A DNA stretch of 64,000 nucleotides, from positions 3,162,001 to 3,226,000 of the forward strand of contig NC_014151.1 in NCBI RefSeq assembly GCF_000092865.1, in the 5' to 3' direction. Made by a program: the position numbers and the translations under genes. The notes beneath the pieces are model-generated. The model did no database searches, was not told the origin of the DNA, and saw nothing but the letters and a program-made list of their open reading frames with translations. This stretch comes from Cellulomonas flavigena DSM 20109. GTDB lineage: Bacteria; Actinomycetota; Actinomycetes; Actinomycetales; Cellulomonadaceae. Of the stretch, positions 1-7,023 are shown one piece after another. Positions within the stretch are counted from its first letter, which is position 1, and each line of letters opens with the position of its first letter.

Positions 1-1
1 G

Positions 2-136
2 GGCGAGAGCACCACCTACCGCGGTACGTGGGTGTTCGACACCACCGGCATGACGCAGCAGCAGATCGACGCGCTGCAGGGCGCGCAGGTGTCGATCGAC
101 CTCGTCTGGGAGCTGCAGAGCGCCGACCCGGCGTGA
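2..136 (+). CDS. C-terminal end of a probable SipW-type secreted protein (partial)
   Basis: The window opens inside this gene. Only the last 44 residues are present, ending in a TGA at 134-136. They contain a short beta-rich stretch (TYRGTWVFDTTG) and end in ELQSADPA. C-termini of this style are common in small exported proteins processed by SipW-type (ER-like) signal peptidases. The next gene downstream, 66 bases away on the same strand, is such a peptidase, so a peptidase-substrate operon is likely. The N-terminal part, including any signal peptide, lies outside the window, so the family assignment is an inference from neighbourhood. Confidence 0.5.
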   Translation, partial: GESTTYRGTWVFDTTGMTQQQIDALQGAQVSIDLVWELQSADPA

Positions 137-202
137 CGGCGCGCGGGGACGTCGCGAGCAGCACGACCCCGCAGCCTGCAGCGCGGACCCCGGGAGCCAC
201 CC

Positions 203-1549
203 GTGCGCCGCGGCACGTCTGAGCCGCACCACGGGTGGCTGCGGCGTGACGGCTGGGTGGTGTTCGTCCTCGGCACGCTCGCCGAGTGCTACCTGGTGTT
301 CACGCTCGCGCTGACGACCATCGCGGTGCTGCCGCTCGCCCTCGGCTGGCAGGGCTCGGTCGTCCAGACCGGCTCCATGCGTCCGCACATCCAGCCCGGT
401 GACGTGGTGCTGTCGACCCAGCTGCGGGAGGACTCCCCCGTGCCGCTCGGCGGTGTGGTGGAGTTCCGCACGGTGGCGCCCGGCGGTGGTGAGCGCACCG
501 TGATGCACCGGATCGTCGCCGAGGGGGACGTGCGCGGCGAGTGGGTGACCGCCGGCGACGCCAACGCGGACCTGGACAGCGATCCCCTGACGCGCGAGGA
601 GATCACCGGGCAGGCGCGCCTGCTGGTGCGGTGGGTCGGGCTGCCCAGCATCTGGCTGCGCGACGGCATGACCGGCCACCTCGTCGGGTGGGCGGTGCTC
701 ACCGCCGCCGCGGTCGCGCTGCGCGCCGCGAGCGGACCTCCGCGCGACGGCACCCGACCGGGTGCCCGACCCGCCTCCCCGGCCGGCGCCGCGGCCGCCG
801 CGGTGAGCCGACGCACGTTCCTCGCCGCGGCGTTCGCAGTGACGGCCGGCGGGATGGCGGCGATCAGCCACGAACCGGTGTGGGCGGGGTTCTCGGCCCG
901 CACCTCGACCGGGCGCAACACGTTCCGGGTCGGCACGTGGCCGACGCTCGCCCTCGGGCGGCTCGCGTCGTTCGCGATCCTGGCGGCCACGCGGGTGACG
1001 AACGAGGCGTTCCTCGGCATCGGCAGCTCGGTGAACGGCAGCGTCGGCGTCTCACCGGGCACCACCGTCTCCGGATTCTGGATCTGGGACATCACCGGGA
1101 GCACCGAGCGGAACACCACGACGGCACGCAACGCGCGCACCGACGCCCTCGCGCTGTACGACGCGGTGCGCGCGCGCCCCGCCACCCGCGCGGCGACCGC
1201 GACCGTGACCGGCACGCTCACCCCGGGCGTCATGCACCGCACCGGGCCGGTGCAGGTCACCGGCACGCTGACGCTCGACGCACGCGGGGACGCCAGCGCC
1301 CTGTTCGTGCTCACCGGCACCGCGCTGACCTTCGCCGCCGGCAGCGCCGTGGTGCTGGCGAACGGCGCGTCGGCGGACCGTGTGCTCTTCCTCAGCACCT
1401 CGACCGCGTCCGTCGCCGAGAGCGCCCAGCTCCGCGGCGTGCTGCTGGCCCAGAACGACGTCACCGTCAGCCGGGCCGCCGTGACGGGTCGGATCGTGTC
1501 CACGCAGGGCGGGGTCCTCCTGACCCGCGCCACCGTGACGTCACCCTGA
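203..1549 (+). CDS. SipW-like signal peptidase I fused to a SipW-type DUF3494 (ice-binding-like) domain
   Basis: This 448-residue protein has two parts in one frame. Residues 1-175 form an ER/SipW-type signal peptidase: a membrane segment at about 19-48, the catalytic serine in GSM (Ser58), and a catalytic histidine (His102 in TVMHRIV) where bacterial type I enzymes use lysine; a second membrane segment follows at about 158-175. After a linker comes a twin-arginine-like motif (SRRTFL, 202-207), a hydrophobic stretch and AGFSARTSTGRNTF, which resembles the region just after the signal peptide of SipW substrates. From about residue 250 the sequence matches DUF3494, the ice-binding-protein fold (LGRLASFAILAATRVTN, VGVSPGTTV). 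The start is GTG at 203. An in-frame GTG at 803 could start the second part separately, but it has no ribosome binding site. Confidence 0.8.
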   Translation: MRRGTSEPHHGWLRRDGWVVFVLGTLAECYLVFTLALTTIAVLPLALGWQGSVVQTGSMRPHIQPGDVVLSTQLREDSPVPLGGVVEFRTVAPGGGERTVMHRIVAEGDVRGEWVTAGDANADLDSDPLTREEITGQARLLVRWVGLPSIWLRDGMTGHLVGWAVLTAAAVALRAASGPPRDGTRPGARPASPAGAAAAAVSRRTFLAAAFAVTAGGMAAISHEPVWAGFSARTSTGRNTFRVGTWPTLALGRLASFAILAATRVTNEAFLGIGSSVNGSVGVSPGTTVSGFWIWDITGSTERNTTTARNARTDALALYDAVRARPATRAATATVTGTLTPGVMHRTGPVQVTGTLTLDARGDASALFVLTGTALTFAAGSAVVLANGASADRVLFLSTSTASVAESAQLRGVLLAQNDVTVSRAAVTGRIVSTQGGVLLTRATVTSP

Positions 1550-1666
1550 GCCGCGGTCGGCAGCGGTACGGAAGGCGCCCGGCATCCCATGCACCCAACC
1601 GTTTGCCATCCCTCCTGCCTGCGGAAGCGCGACCACGCGTCCGAGGGCTCACCCAGCAGGTGGATG

Positions 1667-1710
1667 AACCGTTTAACGTTCCAGGTCACTCTTCTGTCGA
1701 AGCGCTCCCG
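1667..1710. promoter_or_regulatory. Candidate operators upstream of the GH62 gene
   Basis: About 130-175 bases before the GH62 start are two operator-like sequences. TCGAAGCGCTCCCG at 1697-1710 matches 11 of 14 positions of the CelR consensus TGGGAGCGCTCCCA, which controls cellulase genes in actinobacteria. Just upstream, AACCGTTTAACGTT contains the palindrome AACGTT typical of LacI-family sites, and a second AACCGTTT lies near 1598. LacI-type control of plant-wall hydrolases is established; its use here is inferred. Confidence 0.4.
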
Positions 1711-1840
1711 CGTGGCAATGTGAAGGTTCACATCGGACTTTCCACCGGGATCACCGTGGATCCCGGCGGAGCCGTCGTACGTCCCCGCGCCCCATCCGTC
1801 CCGGACCCCTCCCCACCCGGACCCCTCGAAGGAGAGCAGC

Positions 1841-3403
1841 ATGCGATCAGCCCGTCCCACCGGAGCAGCGGCACCTGCGCGCCGCCGCTGGGCGACCGCG
1901 CTCGTCGCGGTCGCGACGGCCGTGTCGGCCGGTGCCGCCGCGCTCGTCGCCGCACCTGCGGCGTCAGCGGCCACGGTCGACACGACCGCGTCCTACCTGC
2001 TGATCAACCGCAACAGCGGCAAGGCCCTCGACGTCTACAACCTCGCCATGAACGACGGTGCGCGCATCACGCAGTGGTCGCGCAACGACGGCACGCAGCA
2101 GCAGTGGCAGTTCGTCGACTCGGGCAACGGCTACTACCGCATCAAGTCGGTCCTGTCGGGCAAGGTGCTCGACGTCTACAACTGGTCGACGTCGAACGGT
2201 GGCTCGATCGTCCAGTACACCGACCGCAACCAGAACAACCAGCAGTGGCGCCTGAACGACGGCCCCAACGGCACGGTCATCCTGGTCAGCAGGCACTCCA
2301 ACCTCGCGCTCGAGGTCCAGGGCGCGTCGACGGCCGACGGTGCCAACATCGTCCAGTACAGCAACTGGGGCGGCACCAACCAGCAGTGGCAGCTCGTGCG
2401 CGTCGGTGGTGGGGGCGGCCAGCCCACGCAGCAGCCGACCCAGCAGCCGACGCAGCAGCCGACGGCGCAGCCGACCCAGCAGCCCACCTCGTCGCCGACG
2501 TGCAACCTGCCGTCGTCGTACCGCTGGCGCGACTCCGGCGTGCTGGCGCAGCCGCGCCAGGGCTGGGTGTCGCTGAAGGACTTCACGGTCGCGCCGTACA
2601 ACGGCCAGCAGCTCGTGTACGCCACGACCAACACCGGCACCGCGTGGCAGTCGACGATGTTCTCGCCGTTCTCGAGCTACTCGCAGATGGGCTCCGCGCA
2701 GCAGCAGACCATGCCGTTCACCGCCGTCGCGCCGTCGCTGTTCTACTTCGCACCCAAGAACATCTGGGTGATGGCGTACCAGTGGGGCGGCCCGGCGTTC
2801 TCCTACCGCACGTCGAGCAACCCGTCGAACGTCAACGGCTGGAGCGCGCACCAGACGCTGTTCACCGGCTCGATCTCGAACTCCGGCACCGGTCCGATCG
2901 ACCAGGCGCTGATCGGTGACGACCGGAACATGTACCTGTTCTTCGCCGGCGACAACGGGCGGATCTACCGCGCGTCGATGCCGATCGGCAACTTCCCCGG
3001 CTCGTTCGGGTCGAACTACCAGACGATCATGACCGACACGCAGGCCAACCTCTTCGAGGCCGTGCAGGTCTACAAGCTGGCCGGTCAGCAGCGCTACCTC
3101 ATGATCGTCGAGGCCATCGGGTCGCAGGGCCGCTACTTCCGGTCCTTCACCGCCACGAGCCTGGACGGCCAGTGGACCCCGCAGGCCGCGTCCGAGTCGA
3201 ACCCGTTCGCCGGCAAGGCCAACTCCGGTGCGACGTGGACGAACGACATCAGCCACGGCGAGCTGCTGCGCACCAGCGCGGACCAGACCATGACGGTCGA
3301 CCCCTGCAACCTGCAGCTGCTCTACCAGGGCCGCTCCCCGCAGTCCGGCGGCGACTACGGCGCCCTGCCGTACCGCCCCGGCCTGCTGACCCTGCAGCGG
3401 TAA
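1841..3403 (+). CDS. Secreted GH62 alpha-L-arabinofuranosidase with ricin-type CBM13
   Basis: A 520-residue secreted enzyme predicted to remove arabinofuranosyl side chains from arabinoxylan outside the cell. Residues 1-43 are a signal peptide cut after ASA. Residues 45-185 form a ricin B-type trefoil (CBM13) with three repeats marked by QQW (QQQWQF, NQQWRL, NQQWQL). A PTQQ-rich linker spans about 188-215. The remainder is the GH62 five-bladed propeller, recognisable from [25 protein letters not shown] and [11 protein letters not shown]; the aspartates in WRDSG and PIDQ are family catalytic positions. GGAGAGCAGC precedes the ATG. The PTQQ linker is shared with the GH6 enzyme at 62579. The gene stands alone and ends before a strong terminator. 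Confidence 0.9.
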   Translation: MRSARPTGAAAPARRRWATALVAVATAVSAGAAALVAAPAASAATVDTTASYLLINRNSGKALDVYNLAMNDGARITQWSRNDGTQQQWQFVDSGNGYYRIKSVLSGKVLDVYNWSTSNGGSIVQYTDRNQNNQQWRLNDGPNGTVILVSRHSNLALEVQGASTADGANIVQYSNWGGTNQQWQLVRVGGGGGQPTQQPTQQPTQQPTAQPTQQPTSSPTCNLPSSYRWRDSGVLAQPRQGWVSLKDFTVAPYNGQQLVYATTNTGTAWQSTMFSPFSSYSQMGSAQQQTMPFTAVAPSLFYFAPKNIWVMAYQWGGPAFSYRTSSNPSNVNGWSAHQTLFTGSISNSGTGPIDQALIGDDRNMYLFFAGDNGRIYRASMPIGNFPGSFGSNYQTIMTDTQANLFEAVQVYKLAGQQRYLMIVEAIGSQGRYFRSFTATSLDGQWTPQAASESNPFAGKANSGATWTNDISHGELLRTSADQTMTVDPCNLQLLYQGRSPQSGGDYGALPYRPGLLTLQR

Positions 3404-3421
3404 CCCGCACCACCCACGCCT

Positions 3422-3456
3422 GAAGGGGTGCCGTCGCCTGGCGACGGCACCCCTTC
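3422..3456 (+). terminator. Terminator hairpin after the GH62 gene
   Basis: A perfect 16-bp stem (GAAGGGGTGCCGTCGC at 3422-3437, its complement at 3441-3456) closes a 3-base loop 18 bases after the GH62 stop codon. The downstream sequence TCTCGCG has no long T tract, as is usual in high-GC actinobacteria. Confidence 0.85.
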
Positions 3457-3530
3457 TCGCGTCCGCGTTCTCTGCGGGCGAACGCCCCAGGGGATGCTTT
3501 GTGGGCCGCGACAGGTTCTGATGTGCAGAC

Positions 3531-3553
3531 GCGACGTCGTCCCCCGACGTCGC
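3531..3553 (+). promoter_or_regulatory. Stem-loop directly before the DUF7455 ribosome binding site
   Basis: GCGACGTCG at 3531-3539 pairs with CGACGTCGC at 3545-3553 around a five-base loop. The hairpin ends exactly where the purine-rich AGGAGAGGAG ribosome binding site begins, so in the mRNA it could influence initiation. No regulator is visible. Confidence 0.35.
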
Positions 3554-3569
3554 AGGAGAGGAGCAGCCC

Positions 3570-3773
3570 GTGCCCGTCAGCACCGTCGACGCCCCGACCG
3601 CCCAGCTCACGAACCAGGACCGCTGCGACCGCTGCAGCGCCCAGGCGTACGTCCGCGCCACCATCGCCGGCTCCGACCTGCTCTTCTGCGGCCACCACTT
3701 CCGCGCGCACGAGGCCGGGCTCACGGCCGCGGGCGCCGCGATCGTCGACGAGCGCCACCGCATCGGCGAGTAG
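3570..3773 (+). CDS. DUF7455 family small zinc-ribbon-like protein
   Basis: A 67-residue cytoplasmic protein found widely in actinobacteria. It carries a Cys/His pattern, CDRCSAQAY then LFCGHHFRAH, which looks like a small metal-binding knuckle (CxxC plus CxHH). No activity is known for the family. The GTG start at 3570 is preceded by GGAGAGGAGCAGCCC, a strong ribosome binding site. The gene is monocistronic between the GH62 terminator and the next small gene. Confidence 0.75.
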   Translation: MPVSTVDAPTAQLTNQDRCDRCSAQAYVRATIAGSDLLFCGHHFRAHEAGLTAAGAAIVDERHRIGE

Positions 3774-3939
3774 TTCCTGCACGCCCTACGCAGCGCCCGG
3801 GATGCCCGTCGTCCCGGGCGCTGCGCGCGTCCGGGCGCGTGCGGCCGTCCAGGCGTCGGCGAGCGTGCACTGGTCGGCGTGTCGGCCTGCCTCGACAAAG
3901 GCCTGGCCGCCGACCGGGACAGCACGCCATCCTCGTCGC

Positions 3940-4281
3940 ATGAGCACCCGCACGCTGTGGCGTCCGACCGGTCCGGAGGAGCTCGCGCTCGTCGAGGCCT
4001 CCGGCCGGCGCGCGTGGCCCCCGCGCCTGCCCGACCAGCCGATCTTCTACCCCGTCCTCAACGAGGACTACGCGACGCGCATCGCGCGGGACTGGAACGT
4101 CAAGGCCAGCGGCGTGGGGTACGTGACGCGGTTCGAGGTCGCCACCGAGTTCCTGGACCGGTACGACGTCCAGCAGGCCGGCGGCGAGACGATCCTCGAG
4201 TACTGGATCCCCGCCGAGGACCTGGACGAGCTCAACGCGCACATCGTCGGCACCATCGAGGTCGTCGCCGAGTACCGCTGA
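3940..4281 (+). CDS. Conserved hypothetical protein, 113 aa
   Basis: A soluble protein of 113 residues beginning STRTLWRPTGPEEL, with conserved-looking blocks PPRLPDQPIFYPVLN, YATRIARDWN and EYWIPAEDLDELN. Close homologues are common in high-GC bacteria and are often machine-labelled ADP-ribosylation/crystallin J1 protein, but the sequence shows none of the ADP-ribosylglycohydrolase metal motifs and is far too short for that enzyme, so I do not accept the label. The ATG at 3940 is the first plausible start; the open frame before it has no ribosome binding site. Function unknown. Confidence 0.7.
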   Translation: MSTRTLWRPTGPEELALVEASGRRAWPPRLPDQPIFYPVLNEDYATRIARDWNVKASGVGYVTRFEVATEFLDRYDVQQAGGETILEYWIPAEDLDELNAHIVGTIEVVAEYR

Positions 4282-4283
4282 AC

Positions 4284-4340
4284 GGCGAGGGTGTGAAGCG
4301 TTCGGGACGCTGGCCGTCCTGAGTGCGTCACGCCCTCGCC
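4284..4340. terminator. Possible bidirectional terminator between convergent genes
   Basis: GGCGAGGGTGTGA at 4284-4296 can pair with TCACGCCCTCGCC at 4328-4340 (one G-U pair) between two convergent genes. The 31-base loop is long, and TGCGTCACGCCCTCGC occurs twice in a row, so a repeat is an alternative reading. Confidence 0.4.
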
Positions 4341-4345
4341 CTGCG

Positions 4346-5251
4346 TCACGCCCTCGCGCGGCTCGACCCCATCGCGGCGGTGCACGTGGACCAGACGTCG
4401 GCGCCGACGTCCGCCCGCAGGGCCGTGGGTGACGGGGCGTGGGAGCGGCGACCGCTGACGTAGCCACCCATGAGGGGCTCCGCGGCCGGGTCGGTGGCGA
4501 GCCACGCGAGGTCCTCGGCGGAGTCGCGGACGCGGCGCGCGCCGGGCAGCCGGACGAGCAGCGGCGTCAGTGCCGCGTACACGCGTCGCACCACCGGCGG
4601 GTAGTCCCGCGCCAGGCCCGTCTCGGGCATGAGGCCCGGGTCGTACGCGACGGCCCGCACGCCGCCCTCCCGCGCGTCGAGCTCGCGGGCCAGTGCGATG
4701 CACGCAAGCTTCGACGTCGAGTAGCGCACGCGGCCCGACCCCGGGTCGCCCGGGGCGTCGAGGGGCGGGTCCAGGAGCGTCGCGGCGTCCACCCAGCGCG
4801 CGGCCGGGAAGCCGAACGCCCGCCGGCCGCCGCGGTGCGTCTCGCTGCCGAGCGTGACGACGCGCGCACCCGGGCGCAGCCGCGTCAGCAGCGGCGCGAG
4901 CAGCGCCACGTGCCCGAGCACGTTCGCCGCGGCGGTCAGCTCGTACCCGTCCGGCGAGCGTCGGACGCCGTCGAGGACCTGGACCCCGGCGTTGCAGACG
5001 ACGGCCCGCAGCGGGACGTCGTCACGCACGAGCGCACCGGCGAGGGCGCGCACGCTGGCCAGGTCCGCCAGGTCCGCGCCGCGCACGTCGACCAGCGCTC
5101 CCCACGTCGTCCGCAGCTCACCGGCCAGAGCCTCCCCGCGCGCGACGTCCCGCACGACGAGCACGAGTGGGTGCCCCCGACGCGCCAGTGCGCGCGCGGT
5201 GGCCGCGCCGAGCCCTCCCGTGGCACCGGTGACCAGCACGCCGTCCGCCAT
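4346..5251 (-). CDS. Short-chain dehydrogenase/reductase (SDR)
   Basis: A 301-residue NAD(P)-dependent oxidoreductase with a Rossmann fold. The cofactor loop is TGATGGLGAATA (residues about 8-19), the NAG motif is CNAGVQV, and the catalytic tyrosine and lysine lie in RYSTSKLA (YxxxK). The overall pattern resembles retinol-dehydrogenase-like SDRs of the WWOX type (VTLGSETHRGG, YDPGLMPETGLARDYP). The substrate cannot be predicted. It is transcribed alone, convergent with the hypothetical gene at 3940. The ATG at 5251 begins MADGVLVTGATGG, the normal start position for this fold. Confidence 0.85.
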   Translation of the reverse strand: MADGVLVTGATGGLGAATARALARRGHPLVLVVRDVARGEALAGELRTTWGALVDVRGADLADLASVRALAGALVRDDVPLRAVVCNAGVQVLDGVRRSPDGYELTAAANVLGHVALLAPLLTRLRPGARVVTLGSETHRGGRRAFGFPAARWVDAATLLDPPLDAPGDPGSGRVRYSTSKLACIALARELDAREGGVRAVAYDPGLMPETGLARDYPPVVRRVYAALTPLLVRLPGARRVRDSAEDLAWLATDPAAEPLMGGYVSGRRSHAPSPTALRADVGADVWSTCTAAMGSSRARA

Positions 5252-5314
5252 GTCAGCCCCCTGCTCGTCGCGCGACCACGAGCGGCCAGCATGGCGGACA
5301 CGGCCGCGACCGCG

Positions 5315-6103
5315 CTACGACGCCGGGACCACGAGCCCGTCGACCCACGCCTGCCACCTCGGCTGCTCGGTGCGCGCGTACGCGGCGGCGTCGGGGCCGA
5401 ACAGGTGGGCGCGCACGTTGGCGTACGCCGCGTCCCCCTCGCCGGGGTGCGCGCCCACGCTGAGCATGCCGGGCACCGGGGCGTCGAGCCGGACGATCGC
5501 GTGCCGCGGGCCCAGCTGCTCGACGACGCCGGCGGCGCCGCGCAGCTCGACCCGGTCGCCCTCGCCGGTCAGCCCGAGCGCGGTCCGCAGCGCGTCCCAC
5601 AGGGCGTCGGGGCCGCCCGCGTGGACCGCGGACGCCTCGAGCTGCGTCGCCTCCTGGCCCGGGAAGTGCGCGAGGTACAGGCGCAGGACGTCGAACGACG
5701 GGCGCCAGCTGACGCCCATGTCGTCCCACCACTCCTGCTCCCAGTCCGCGCCGGTGCCGAGCCCGCTGGTGGTCACACGCACGACGCACGTGCCACCGGA
5801 CCGCGCCTCGACCACGAACTCCGAGGTCATCGGGCTCAGCTCGTCCGGGTCCTTGCCCATGAGGGCGGCCCAGTCCTCCTCGTAGACGAGGCGGCGCGGC
5901 GGCTCCCACGCGGTGACGTGACCGTCGGAGCCCATGTCGGGACCCATCGAGATGTGCAGTGCCCCGCCCTCGCGCTCCTCCATCTGCGTCGGCAGGAACC
6001 ACGCGCTCATGCCGCGCGCCGTGGCGACGGCCTGCCAGACCTGCTCGGGGGTGCCGGGCACCTCGACGCTGAACTCCAGGCGGTACGGGACGTTCGTGCT
6101 CAT
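5315..6103 (-). CDS. SRPBCC/AHSA1-type ligand-binding protein
   Basis: A 262-residue soluble protein with an AHSA1/START-like fold (EFSVEVPGTPEQVWQAVAT, then AWEPPRRLVYEEDW) and a C-terminal extension. It overlaps the upstream regulator gene by four bases (ATGA), so the two are translationally coupled. ArsR regulator plus SRPBCC protein pairs are common in actinobacteria; the SRPBCC partner usually binds a hydrophobic ligand, but the ligand here is unknown. The ATG at 6103 is fixed by the overlap. Confidence 0.8.
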   Translation of the reverse strand: MSTNVPYRLEFSVEVPGTPEQVWQAVATARGMSAWFLPTQMEEREGGALHISMGPDMGSDGHVTAWEPPRRLVYEEDWAALMGKDPDELSPMTSEFVVEARSGGTCVVRVTTSGLGTGADWEQEWWDDMGVSWRPSFDVLRLYLAHFPGQEATQLEASAVHAGGPDALWDALRTALGLTGEGDRVELRGAAGVVEQLGPRHAIVRLDAPVPGMLSVGAHPGEGDAAYANVRAHLFGPDAAAYARTEQPRWQAWVDGLVVPAS

Positions 6104-6681
6104 GGTGCGTCCTCCTCGGGGACGGGGTGGGCGGCGACGACGAGCCGGTGCGGGCGCCCGTCGTCGTGGTGGTAGCGCGCGGCCAGGTCGAGCACCGCGG
6201 CGGTGAGCTCGTCGGCGAAGGCCGCGCGGTCCGCGGCGGACCGGAAGCCGATCTGCGTGTCGATCGTGAGCGTCGGGACGCGCCCGCCGTCCCGGCGCGC
6301 GCGGCGCACGAGCGTGCCGACCTCGCGGACCACGCGGCCGGCGAGCGCGACGAGGTAGCCGGCGGACAGCCGGTCCCCCGTCGCGCCGGGATCGGCGGCG
6401 GACGCGGTGACGGCGGCGGGCGAGACGACGTACCGCGCGGCGGACGCGCGCAGCACGCGCTCGGTGAGGCCGCCGTGGCGGCGCTCCTCGGCGAGCTCGA
6501 CGAGGCCGTGCGCCTCGAGCGCACGCAGGTGGTAGTTGACCTTCTGCCGCGTGATGCCGACGCGCGCGGCGAGCCCCGCGGCCGACGCGGGCTCGGCCAG
6601 CTCGGCCAGCAGCCGCGCGCGGACGGGGTCCAACGCGACCGCCGCCGCGCCGGCGTCCTCGATGACCTCGACGTCCTGCAT
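6100..6681 (-). CDS. ArsR-like winged-helix transcriptional regulator
   Basis: A 193-residue DNA-binding protein. Residues about 15-80 form an ArsR-type winged helix (ALDPVRARLLAELAEPAS, GITRQKVNYHLRALEAHGLVE, with the recognition helix in QKVNYHLRAL). The C-terminal half (FRSAADRAAFADELTAAVLDLA) resembles the effector region seen in ArsR proteins paired with SRPBCC genes; no metal-binding cysteines are present, so metal sensing is unlikely. It overlaps the SRPBCC gene. A palindrome at 6699-6718 lies just upstream, suggesting autoregulation. I chose ATG 6681, preceded by AAGGAGGACGG; GTG codons at 6690 and 6705 are alternatives. Confidence 0.82.
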   Translation of the reverse strand: MQDVEVIEDAGAAAVALDPVRARLLAELAEPASAAGLAARVGITRQKVNYHLRALEAHGLVELAEERRHGGLTERVLRASAARYVVSPAAVTASAADPGATGDRLSAGYLVALAGRVVREVGTLVRRARRDGGRVPTLTIDTQIGFRSAADRAAFADELTAAVLDLAARYHHDDGRPHRLVVAAHPVPEEDAP

Positions 6682-6698
6682 GCCTCCCACCGTCCTCC

Positions 6699-6718
6699 TT
6701 GACACGTATATTTGTCAA
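6699..6718. promoter_or_regulatory. Inverted repeat, probable operator of the ArsR-like gene
   Basis: TTGACA at 6699-6704 and TGTCAA at 6713-6718 form a perfect inverted repeat around an 8-base AT-rich centre, 18 bases upstream of the regulator's start. On the minus strand the outer arm TTGACA also matches a -35 hexamer, so a bound repressor would block the promoter. Confidence 0.6.
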
Positions 6719-6790
6719 TACGGGTGCACGAGTGCGACCCAGCGCTCACACGCCCCCTCCCCCACCTAGCCGCCCCTCCCCACCCCGCCG

Positions 6791-6915
6791 ACCGGAACCT
6801 GACTCACCGCACCCGCCCGGCATCCAGGACCCAGGTTCCGGTCAGCGAGGTACGGCTGCGCCCACCGGAACCTGACTCACCGCACCGGCCCCGCATCCAG
6901 GACCCAAGTACCGGT
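6791..6915. repeat. Two copies of a 52-bp palindrome-ended element
   Basis: Copy 1 (6791-6842) and copy 2 (6864-6915) are each 52 bases and differ at only a few positions. Each starts ACCGGAACCT; copy 1 ends AGGTTCCGGT, an exact 10-bp inverted repeat of its start, and copy 2 ends AAGTACCGGT. Both carry GACTCACCGCAC and GCATCCAGGACCCA internally. They fill most of the 342-base gap between the ArsR-like gene and the helicase, and no gene is credible there. A short related string, CTGACTCATCGCACC, occurs near 24642. They may be members of a dispersed genomic repeat family. Confidence 0.7.
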
Positions 6916-7023
6916 CTGCGGTGGTGCTGGCCCGGGTCGGGCGCGAGGTCGGGCCCGGGGCGTGACGCGGCCCACCACGCCGCGCGTGCGCCGGGCGCCG
7001 CGCGGCACGTACGGTCGTGCCTC

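Noticed and set aside
541..2919. Very long overlapping frame on the plus strand across the peptidase and GH62 genes
   Set aside because: It is Arg-rich and low in hydrophobic residues, the typical shadow of real genes at high GC; it crosses two well-supported genes in another frame.
3940..4281. ADP-ribosylation/crystallin J1 label for the 113-residue protein
   Set aside because: Length and motifs do not fit ADP-ribosylglycohydrolases; kept as hypothetical.
4328..4357. Tandem TGCGTCACGCCCTCGC as a CRISPR-like or mobile repeat
   Set aside because: Only two copies, directly adjacent and partly inside the SDR gene's end; better explained by the terminator and chance duplication.
6712..7023. N-terminal extension of the UvrD-like helicase by about 104 codons
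   Set aside because: The open frame runs through the 52-bp repeats, is Arg/Pro/His-rich, and has no ribosome binding site; the helicase fold starts shortly after GTG 7024.
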